Origin: JAWLAT01 sp041395325
GTDB taxonomy: Bacteria; Pseudomonadota; Gammaproteobacteria; Xanthomonadales; SZUA-5
Length of the DNA: 40,420 nt
Assembly (NCBI GenBank): GCA_041395325.1
Contig: JAWLAT010000038.1
Coordinates: 1 to 40,420, forward strand
Direction of reading: 5' to 3'
Below, in pieces: positions 32,136 through 39,337 of the stretch (its first letter is position 1; the number at the start of each line of letters is the position of its first letter). Position numbers and translations under genes: made by a program. The notes beneath the pieces are model-generated. The model saw only the letters and a program-made list of their open reading frames with translations, was not told the origin of the DNA and did no database searches.

Positions 32136-32534
32136 ATGTCTGCTGACACGTTCCTGCTCGTCGCGGGAATTCTCTTGGTGGTGCTCGCTGGCATTCTCAA
32201 CGCGATGCATGTCCGAGAACTGGACCCGGAGCTTCAATCGCGCTTCCTGAAGAACGGCAATCCGGCGCGATGGGCCATCTTGCTGCATGTGCCCCTCGTC
32301 CTGCTCTTCGTGCATGCGGCATCGTGGCCGTGGGCGATGATCTGGCTATCCATTCTGGTCATCGACATCGTCTACTTCGCCTTGAAGCAGCGCCGTCATC
32401 TGGCTGCCCTGGGATTCCCTGCTCAATGGCTGCGAGCCAAGGACGCTGTCGACCTGTTGTCTGGCCTGGGCATGGTGAGCTTGCTTGGCTCGGTCCTGTA
32501 CTCGCACTGGAAGGGTTTTGGACCCCTCTGGTAG
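32136..32534 (+). CDS. multi-pass membrane protein, unknown function
   Basis: A 132-residue protein with an N-terminal membrane helix (about residues 4-24, DTFLLVAGILLVVLAGI). Two more hydrophobic segments follow (about 47-66, WAILLHVPLVLLFVHAASWP, and 68-85, WLSILVIDIVYFAL), and a weaker one lies near the C-terminus (LLSGLGMVSLLGSVLYS). A charged loop (RELDPELQSRFLKNGN) follows the first helix. No known family. The ATG at 32136 has only a weak ribosome binding site. It faces the convergent gene at 32630-33019. Confidence 0.65.
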   Translation: MSADTFLLVAGILLVVLAGILNAMHVRELDPELQSRFLKNGNPARWAILLHVPLVLLFVHAASWPWAMIWLSILVIDIVYFALKQRRHLAALGFPAQWLRAKDAVDLLSGLGMVSLLGSVLYSHWKGFGPLW

Positions 32535-32629
32535 CGCTGGCTGGTTGGCGTGTCGTCGAAAGCGGACGCGGCAGATCAGGCCATTCATCCATGACCGAGT
32601 GAAGTGACCAGCGGTTTCGCTACCCTTGC

Positions 32630-33019
32630 TCAACGATGTCCGCAAAGCACGGTCTTGTGCCTGGCGTCGTACACCACCCACGGCCCATCCAGCCCGGGCT
32701 TGAAGGGCATCAGGGCGTCACCCTGGTCGTCGGGGTCGGTTCCCGGGACGACAGAAAGCCAGAACCGACCCGTCTCTGGCTGATAGCTGGCCGAGTAGCC
32801 ATCACCCAGGCCCAATTCGGCGAGATGCAACGGGTTCGAGAGATCGGGCAGATGGCCGTGCTGGTCGGCGAATGCCTCCACCTGGGTGCCGAAGGCCGCC
32901 ATCTTGTCGTAGGCAGTGGGATAGCACAGACACGGGAAGAACCCGATCGTGCCGCGGTACATCAGCGCCAGAAAGCCGGCCAGGACGACGAACTTCAGGA
33001 ACCACTCCAGGATTTTCAT
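32630..33019 (-). CDS. small exported or anchored protein
   Basis: A 129-residue protein starting MKILEWFLKFVVLAGFLAL. One N-terminal membrane segment is followed by a cysteine-containing turn (GFFPCLCYPTAYDKM). The outer domain carries a helix (AAFGTQVEAFADQHGHLPDL) and strands (SASYQPETGRFWLSVVPG), recalling type II/IV pseudopilin-like layout. It lacks the prepilin peptidase site in the usual place, so this is only an observation. The longer frame to 33085 was rejected because MKILEW is the natural start. Confidence 0.6.
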   Translation of the reverse strand: MKILEWFLKFVVLAGFLALMYRGTIGFFPCLCYPTAYDKMAAFGTQVEAFADQHGHLPDLSNPLHLAELGLGDGYSASYQPETGRFWLSVVPGTDPDDQGDALMPFKPGLDGPWVVYDARHKTVLCGHR

Positions 33020-33111
33020 CGTTGTGGGTCGCCGCTTGCGCCGGTGGTTGATGCTCGTCGCGTCTGCGGCGACAGGCAAGGCCATGCCGGAAGTTCAGCA
33101 CTCGCTTTGGT

Positions 33112-33190
33112 GCTCGGTGGGTCAGCGCTGCGCGCTGACGGCTGTCGGTCGCCGGTGCCAGGATCGTTCGATCACAGATCGAACCCACGC
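33112..33190. repeat. single inverted copy of the palindromic repeat
   Basis: Contains GTCAGCGCTGCGCGCTGAC (33121-33139) and GTTCGATCACAGATCGAAC (33166-33184). These are the same two palindromes in reverse order and orientation as in the array at 26351-27132. It lies 5' of the small minus-strand gene and before the DsrE-like gene. Confidence 0.75.
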
Positions 33191-33356
33191 AGGCAATCTG
33201 CCCATCACGAGCCTGTCGAACAGGTCGACAAGCGCAGACATCGGCCTTGCCAGCGTTGAAGGATGCCCCCTTTCATCCTCAATGCTGCCAGCACCTGGTC
33301 GAACGCTGCCGCTACCATCCAACGCTACCCGCACCTGATGCGTTGAGAGGATCGCC

Positions 33357-33890
33357 ATGCCAACCACCCGCCTGCTCCTCGGTCTCGTGTTCAGCGGCCT
33401 GAGCTTCAACATCGCCCTGGCCGGTCCGGCCGACTTCAGTACCGGTCCGCGTATCAAGGGCTTCGGTGCCGTGGCCAGCGTACCGGCGGCCACCGCGCTG
33501 CCGGCGGATGCGCGTTTCAAGGTGGCCTTCGACGTCGCCGAGGCCGGCGCGGCGGGTGAGCTGAATCGCCGCTTCGACAGTGCCGCCCGCTTCCTCAACA
33601 TGCACGCCCGGGCCGGCCTGCCCGATCAGGCGGTGCAGGTGGCGATTGTCGTGCACGGCCCGGCCGCACTCGATCTGGCCAACGCCGACAAGCTCGGTCA
33701 CGACAACCCCAACGCCGAACTGATCGCCGCGCTGATCGACGCCGGCGTCAGCATCACGCTGTGTGGCCAGACCGCCACCCACCGCGACATCGGCCCCGAC
33801 GACCTGCTCCCCGGCGTTCAGCTGGGTCTGTCGGCAATGACCGCACACGCATTGCTGCAGCAGCAGGGGTACACGCTCAATCCGTGGTGA
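33357..33890 (+). CDS. DsrE-family exported protein
   Basis: A 177-residue protein. A signal peptide (MPTTRLLLGLVFSGLSFNIALA) is followed by a DsrE/DsrF-like fold: KVAFDVAEAG, NMHARAGLPDQAVQVAIVVHGPAA, NAELIAALIDAGVSITLCGQTA and a C-terminal helix (GLSAMTAHALLQQQGYTLNPW). The cysteine in LCGQTA sits where DsrE-type sulfur carriers have their active cysteine. These proteins handle sulfur or act as predicted periplasmic relatives of unknown role. No sulfur-oxidation genes lie nearby. Confidence 0.8.
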   Translation: MPTTRLLLGLVFSGLSFNIALAGPADFSTGPRIKGFGAVASVPAATALPADARFKVAFDVAEAGAAGELNRRFDSAARFLNMHARAGLPDQAVQVAIVVHGPAALDLANADKLGHDNPNAELIAALIDAGVSITLCGQTATHRDIGPDDLLPGVQLGLSAMTAHALLQQQGYTLNPW

Positions 33891-33933
33891 GTGGCCAAGG
33901 AATGCTGCGGCCGTTCGCGCTATCCAATCTGGC

Positions 33934-35313
33934 TCAGGCGAATCGCTGCCGTGCCCTCCCAACGCGCTCGGCCGCCATTTCTGCCGCGTTGCGCAGCGAA
34001 GCATCGATGTTTGGATCAGCGCTGTACTCGGTCCAGAATTCCGACGCCGCCGTCGCCGCCCAATGCCAGGCTTCCAGCTGCCCCGGCGCGGGTGCAACGA
34101 CGGTCAGACTGCGCTCGGGCAAACTGCCCTGCGCGGTCGGCCGCCATTGCATCGGCAACATGTCGTAGACCGGACACAGGCGCAGCGGTCGCTCATCAGT
34201 CAGCACCAAAGAGACATTGCCCAAGTGCATGTCGCTGTTGCCGATCAGCGCGCCAAACCAGTACATACGCTGCAGATCCCGCGCGTCATCGGCGCCGATC
34301 CAGCCGCTGCGAAGCAGTTGCGATGCGAGCTGCCACCAGGGCTGATCGGCCACGCCAAACCACGCCGCACCGAGCGCACTGAGCGACACCTGACCACGAC
34401 GCCCCAGGCAGGCCGTGCGGTCGAAGCGCGGTGACTCCAGAAACACACGGTCGTCGAAGGCCAGCACCCGATTGGCAGCCGCCGCCAGTCCATGCCGATT
34501 GAGCACGTCGGCGGCTAGGGCCTCCCCGCGCAACAACGACGCCCAGCGGGCGCCAACCGGATTGCCGCTGGCGTCGGTGAACTTGACGATCAGCGGGGCG
34601 AAGCCGTCGGCGGTCGCCAGCGTGGTGGTGAACTTCTGCTGCTCGCCACCGGCCGATGATCCCACCGGCGCACCCAGCAGGGCCGCCTCGGCCAGCCGCG
34701 GATAGGCCTGCGCACGATCGTCCGGCTGCAACACCTGTGCAGGCTGATCGATGCCGGCCTGCGCCTGCTCCAGACTGGCCTCGCCGAGCACCAGATCGCC
34801 AATGGCGTCCTCGCCCACCTGCGTCAGCGCCTGGATCACATGATCGCCGTTCCAGCGAGTCAGATCGGCCGGCAGGCCCAGCGCGGTTGACCAGCGACGA
34901 GCGAAGTGTCGACCGAGGAAGCCCTGCGGGCGCAGGTCATCCAGAAACCAGGGCAGATCCGGATGAATGCCCGCCGCATGATCCGAAGACGGCGCCAGGG
35001 CTGGCAGTGGGTGTTCGGGGCGCAACGCAAACTGGGTGGGGCCGATGGCCTGCAACTCGCCCAGGACCTCCACCTTGGCCTCCGGGCCAATGCGATACAG
35101 CGGCCAACTCGACCGGCCGGCGATCTGACGTGCCGTCGCATACACGGTCGCTCGCGCGGCACCGAGGCGCTGCACCTGGCTGCCCGCGTTGGCCACCCAA
35201 CGCGACAAAGTGGCCCGACTGACGCCGAGCGCCTGCTGCAACGCCGCTGCCGGCATGGGCCCGCGCCGGCGCAGCAGTTCGGTCAGGGCCAGGCTGTCTC
35301 GATCATCGTTCAT
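33934..35313 (-). CDS. yjjJ: HipA-family serine/threonine kinase, YjjJ type
   Basis: A 459-residue protein with an N-terminal helix-turn-helix (LTELLRRRGPMPAAALQQALGVSRATLSRWVANAG, about residues 8-42), as in E. coli YjjJ (HipH), followed by HipA-like kinase lobes. GEQQKFTTTLA and PLIVKFT hold the nucleotide and lysine region. GNSDMHLGN carries the catalytic Asp361 and CPVYDMLPM the metal-binding Asp384, so the kinase core is intact. No separate HipB antitoxin gene is adjacent; the fused N-terminal HTH may play that part. Three ATGAAACGA repeats overlap and follow the start (35312-35410), suggesting autoregulation. Start: ATG at 35313; upstream ATGs at 35325 and 35349 are possible. Confidence 0.85.
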   Translation of the reverse strand: MNDDRDSLALTELLRRRGPMPAAALQQALGVSRATLSRWVANAGSQVQRLGAARATVYATARQIAGRSSWPLYRIGPEAKVEVLGELQAIGPTQFALRPEHPLPALAPSSDHAAGIHPDLPWFLDDLRPQGFLGRHFARRWSTALGLPADLTRWNGDHVIQALTQVGEDAIGDLVLGEASLEQAQAGIDQPAQVLQPDDRAQAYPRLAEAALLGAPVGSSAGGEQQKFTTTLATADGFAPLIVKFTDASGNPVGARWASLLRGEALAADVLNRHGLAAAANRVLAFDDRVFLESPRFDRTACLGRRGQVSLSALGAAWFGVADQPWWQLASQLLRSGWIGADDARDLQRMYWFGALIGNSDMHLGNVSLVLTDERPLRLCPVYDMLPMQWRPTAQGSLPERSLTVVAPAPGQLEAWHWAATAASEFWTEYSADPNIDASLRNAAEMAAERVGRARQRFA

Positions 35314-35410
35314 GAAACGAATCATGAAACGATTCTCGCTGCGATTCAATGCTTATTTGTCAGCAACTTGGATGATTAATTTGGCCTCATGAGCGACATT
35401 GATGAAACGA
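35312..35410. promoter_or_regulatory. direct repeats, likely operator of the HipA-family gene
   Basis: ATGAAACGA occurs at 35312-35320 and 35324-35332, 12 bases apart (about one helical turn), and again at 35402-35410 within a similar AT-richer stretch. The repeats bracket the start of the gene, the natural place for binding by its own N-terminal helix-turn-helix. Confidence 0.5.
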
Positions 35411-35789
35411 TACTCAGGAGATCCGCCTGGAACTGATCGCGATCGACCGGGCTGACATGGCGACGCACTGATCGATGGCGAACTCGCGCAGTGCATCGTG
35501 CCCCGTAGCTAACGTTCCCCTCCCCTTACGTGGCGCAGCCATGGAGGGGGAGGCTGGGAGGGGGTTGCTCTTTCTGCGGCGTGGTGGAGCGATCCGAGTC
35601 GGGGCTGTCGATCAAAAGATCGCGAGCAAGCTCGCTCCCACGGATCGCTGGTGGCGAAAACCGAAGGCTGAGGTTGGCGGAACCCTCGGGCTCAATCGCG
35701 TGCAGGCACGCTCCTACGAAAAGCGTCAGGAACATGGCGAACCATCAGTTGCTCTGGGCATGACCGATTTGGAACCGGGTCTGGCCCCA
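35411..35789. other. gene-free region with REP-like elements
   Basis: No gene. It holds a CCCCTCCCC/GGAGGGGGAGGCTGGGAGGGGG element (about 35516-35570), a GCGAGC-AA-GCTCGC palindrome (35622-35635) and a half copy (GCAGGCACGCTCCTACG near 35701-35717). All are extragenic repeat types common in these bacteria. Open frames here cross the repeats and look random. Confidence 0.55.
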
Positions 35790-36051
35790 GAATCCGTGCC
35801 TCCGCTGGGCCCTGAGCCATAGTCCCCGAATCCGCCCTTCTGCGCCCTGAACCCTAGTCCCAGAGTCCGCCCTTCTGTGCCCTGGGCCCTGAGCCCGGAA
35901 ACGTATTCGTGGACCCTCGGCCCCAAGCCCTGAGCCCCGAGCCTGCCCTTCTGGGTCTCAGTCCTTGGTCCTTTTTGCCTTGGGCCCTGCCCTCTAGTCC
36001 CCGAGCCCGCCCTTCTGAGCCCTGGGCCCTGAGCCCTGGACCCTAAGAACC
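35790..36051. repeat. low-complexity GGGCCCTGAGCCCTG tract
   Basis: Degenerate repeats of GGGCCCTGAGCC, CCCTTCTG and CCCGAGCCCGCC fill about 260 bases directly behind the stop of the GGDEF/EAL gene. The same words (as complements) form the tract at 26300-26348 and the joints of the array at 26351-27132. It is not coding. Its function is unknown; it might be a recombination-prone tract. Confidence 0.7.
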
Positions 36052-38898
36052 CTAACCCACCCCCAACACCGCGCCGGCCGAACTCGGCCGTGCGTACCAG
36101 TAGCCCTGGCCGTACACACAGCCCAGCTCGGTCACGCGGGTAGCCTGGGCGGGGGTTTCGATGCCTTCGGCGATCACTTCCAGGTGCAGTGAGCCGGCGA
36201 TGGCGACGATGGCGCGGACGACGGCGGCGCTGCTGTCGCCTTCGTCGGTGAGCAGTCCGGCGACGAAGGAGCGGTCGATCTTGACGGCCTTCAGCGGGAA
36301 GCGGTGCAGATAGCTGAGCGAGGAATAGCCGGTGCCGAAGTCGTCCAGTTGGGCGACGACGCCGGCTTCGCGCAGCTGCAGCAGCGCGGTGCGGGTGGTT
36401 TCCGGGTCCTCCAGCAGCGCGCCTTCGGTGACCTCCAGGCGGACCCGCTCGCCAGCGACGTTGTGGCGCTTGAGTGTGTCCAGCACCAGGCGGTCGAAGT
36501 CCGAGCTGCGCAGCTGGCGGGCGTTGACGTTGACGCAGATGTACCCATGCCGCACGCCGCCACTGGCCAGGATCTGGCAGGCCCGGTCCAGCACCAGCCA
36601 GTCCATCTGCTCCAGACAACCGATGTCCTCGGCCACGCCCAAAAACTCGTCCGGCAGCAGCAGGCCGCGCTTGGGATGGCGCCAGCGCAGCAGCGCCTCG
36701 TGGCCGGTCACGGAGCGGTCGTCCATGCGCACGATCGGCTGCAGGAACACCTCGAACTCGCCGCGGGTCAGGCCGCGACGCAGATCGCCTTCCAGGTCCA
36801 GCACCCGCAGCGCTTCGGCGCGCAGGCGCTCGTCGAAGACCTCGAAGCGCTGGCGGCCGCGCTCCTTGGCGCGGTACATCGCCGCGTCGGCGTCACGCAG
36901 CAATTCCTCGGCGCGCAGATAACGCGGATGCGCCAGCGTGATGCCGATGCTGGCCGAGGAAAACAGTTCCTTGCCGGCCACCCGCACCGGATCGGCGAAG
37001 GCCTCGATAAGCGATTGCGCCACCCGGCAGGCCGCGGCGTCATCGCGCAGATCCTCCAGCAGAATCGCAAACTCGTCGCCACCCAGCCGCGCCACCACAT
37101 CGCTGTCGCGAATCACGCCCTGGATGCGGGTGGCGGCCTGCTTCAGCAGCTCGTCGCCGACCAGATGGCCGACACTGTCGTTGACCACCTTGAAGCGGTC
37201 CAGATCGACGAACAACACGGCAAAGCCGCGATCGTGATCGAGCCGATAGCGCATCAGCGCCAGTTCCAGCCGGTCCAGCAGGAAACGCCGATTCGGCAGC
37301 CCGGTGAGGCCGTCGTGCAGCGCCTGATGCTTGAGCCGCTCCTCGATGCGCTGGCGTTCGCCGATCTGATCGACCAGCTCGCGGTTGGTCGCGGCCAGCT
37401 CGCGGGTGCGATCGGCCACCCGCTGCTCCAGTTCCTGATAGGCCTGCTGCAGCGAATCCTGCGCCTGCTTGCGCTGCAGGCCGGTGGCGATGTGGTAGCT
37501 GACGAAGGTCAGCAGCTCCAGATCGCGCTGGCTGAAGCGCGCCTCGTCGGTGTAGCTCTGCACCGCCAGCACGCCGACGGTACGGTCGTCGCAGATCAGC
37601 GGCACGCCCAGCCAGCAGACCGAGCGCGAACCGAAACTCTGCACCTCGCCGGAGGCGGCCAGCTCGATGATGCGGGTGCGATCGGCCAGCAGCGGCTCGC
37701 CGTGGCGCAGCACATACTCGGTCAGACCCTTGCTCAACTTGCGCGGCGGACGCGCGGCGTCGCGCTCATCGACCGAATAGGGGAAGACCAACTCGTCGCC
37801 GTCCGCGGCCAGCAGGGCGATGTAGAAATTGCGCGCATCCAGCAGCTCGCCCACCACCCGGTGCACGGCGCGGTAGAAATCCTCCAGCGTGGCGGTGCTG
37901 ACGCTGAGCTCGGCGATGCGGAACAGCGCCTGCTGCAGCCGTTCGCCGCGCTGGCGCTCCTGCACCTCCAGCCGCAGCTCCTGATTGGCCTGATTCAGCG
38001 CCCGCGTGCGCGCCTCCACCTGCGCTTCGAGTTCATCGCGCGCTTCCTTGCGCTCCAGCGCGGTGAGGATGTGCTGCGCCACATAGCTCAGCAGCGCCTC
38101 GTCCTCGGCGCTGAAGCGCTGCCGCTCGTCGTAGCTCTGCACCACGATCGCCCCGCGCACCCGGCCGCTGCGCACCATCGGCACGCCCAGCCAGTCGGCG
38201 CTGTCCGGGCCCAGCAGCTCATCGCGCGGCACCCCCAGCTTCTCGCGCAGCGGTTCGGAGGGACCCCGAGCCGGCTCGCCGGAACGGATCATCGCCAGCG
38301 TCAGGCTGTTGTCCAGCTCACTGAGCGGGATCTCCTGCACCGCGTCCGGCGTCAGCTCATCGACCAGATCGACGAAGTACATGAAGCGCAGCACCTGCCG
38401 ATCCTCGTCGTAGCGGACGATCGCCAGGTTGTCGGCATACATCAGCCCGCGCAGGATCTCGTGGATGATCCGCAGCAGCTCGGTCATTTCCAGATCGCTG
38501 CCGGCCATGTCGGCCACCGCAAACAGCGCCCGCTGGATCCGCTCGGCCCGCTCCAGCGCATGCACCTGATGACTCAGCGCCGCGGTCTGCCGATCGCGCA
38601 GCAGCCAGGCCTGCATCACCGCCAGCAACTGCTGCCAGCGTGCCCCGCGCGGCAACTCCCCCTGCTGCCAGCACAACCGCCCCAGCGCCGCACCCTCGGT
38701 GTCCTGCAGCGCCACCGTCCGACTGCAACCGCAGGCCGCCGGCCCGTCATGGCAGCGCTGCAACTGCAGGCCCTGCAAACCCAGCACCGCCTCGCCCCAA
38801 CCCACCAGCTGCCGATTCAGCGACGGCAAACCGTCCGCCTGCAGCAAGGCCAGCACATCAGTGGTCTGCGCATGGGAACGCGCGGCCAGCTCGGCCAT
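36052..38898 (-). CDS. GAF-GAF-GGDEF-EAL cyclic-di-GMP protein
   Basis: A 948-residue cytoplasmic signalling protein. N-terminal region 1-110 with CHDGPAACGCS (cysteine-rich) and helices; GAF 1 about 115-285 (LRIIHEILRGLMYADNLAIVRYD, WLGVPMVRSGRVRGAIVVQSY); coiled coil 290-330; GAF 2 about 330-480 (FYIALLAADGDELVFPYSV, WLGVPLICDDRTVGVLAVQSY); coiled coil. GGDEF about 525-690 has ARLGGDEFAILLED intact, so diguanylate cyclase activity is possible. EAL about 700-940 has HEALLRW, DDFGTGYSSLSYLHRFPLKAVKIDRSFV and EGIET intact, so phosphodiesterase activity is possible. The two GAF domains would sense a ligand or partner. It is encoded alone and is divergent from hsdM. Confidence 0.95.
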   Translation of the reverse strand: MAELAARSHAQTTDVLALLQADGLPSLNRQLVGWGEAVLGLQGLQLQRCHDGPAACGCSRTVALQDTEGAALGRLCWQQGELPRGARWQQLLAVMQAWLLRDRQTAALSHQVHALERAERIQRALFAVADMAGSDLEMTELLRIIHEILRGLMYADNLAIVRYDEDRQVLRFMYFVDLVDELTPDAVQEIPLSELDNSLTLAMIRSGEPARGPSEPLREKLGVPRDELLGPDSADWLGVPMVRSGRVRGAIVVQSYDERQRFSAEDEALLSYVAQHILTALERKEARDELEAQVEARTRALNQANQELRLEVQERQRGERLQQALFRIAELSVSTATLEDFYRAVHRVVGELLDARNFYIALLAADGDELVFPYSVDERDAARPPRKLSKGLTEYVLRHGEPLLADRTRIIELAASGEVQSFGSRSVCWLGVPLICDDRTVGVLAVQSYTDEARFSQRDLELLTFVSYHIATGLQRKQAQDSLQQAYQELEQRVADRTRELAATNRELVDQIGERQRIEERLKHQALHDGLTGLPNRRFLLDRLELALMRYRLDHDRGFAVLFVDLDRFKVVNDSVGHLVGDELLKQAATRIQGVIRDSDVVARLGGDEFAILLEDLRDDAAACRVAQSLIEAFADPVRVAGKELFSSASIGITLAHPRYLRAEELLRDADAAMYRAKERGRQRFEVFDERLRAEALRVLDLEGDLRRGLTRGEFEVFLQPIVRMDDRSVTGHEALLRWRHPKRGLLLPDEFLGVAEDIGCLEQMDWLVLDRACQILASGGVRHGYICVNVNARQLRSSDFDRLVLDTLKRHNVAGERVRLEVTEGALLEDPETTRTALLQLREAGVVAQLDDFGTGYSSLSYLHRFPLKAVKIDRSFVAGLLTDEGDSSAAVVRAIVAIAGSLHLEVIAEGIETPAQATRVTELGCVYGQGYWYARPSSAGAVLGVG

Positions 38899-39337
38899 CG
38901 TCGATCAACCCGGATCAGGTCAGCGAAGCCGCCAGTCTACTGCAGCGTCGTCACAGAGGTTTACAGGGGTGAAGGGTGAGACGCGTGGGTGGTGGGGTGG
39001 GTCACGGAACATAGGCGGAGGGACGTTTCCTTTGCAGCGCAATGGCGCAGCAATCCGGACCAGAGCCTTTCGCTACCATCCTTCATCCGACCAATCCTCC
39101 CTCACCACCGAATCCTGGTGAGAGATTCCGCCCTCTCGGAACCGTTGGCATTCAGGGCCAGCCGGGAAGACAAAGAGAGAGGTCGCTGAAGCATGCGTCA
39201 CCAATGTCAACTGCGTTGCCAAGTTGCTGCTACCACGCACGCGACACGACACTTACTCGAGCCGCTCTGCAGTTGACACGCATGACCCGACTGCTGCACT
39301 GATGGACCAGACATCGAATGTAGTTATGGAGCTGTGA
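38899..39337. other. intergenic region between divergent genes
   Basis: 439 bases without a supported gene. TTGACA at 39274-39279 is a possible -35 for the hsdM gene, but no good -10 follows at normal spacing. GGAG lies 6 bases before the hsdM ATG. Short frames (39042-39302 and others) have no supporting signals. Confidence 0.35.

Noticed and set aside
36304..38979. Plus-strand frame of 891 codons opposite the GGDEF/EAL gene
   Set aside because: Antisense shadow; the minus strand encodes complete GAF, GGDEF and EAL domains.
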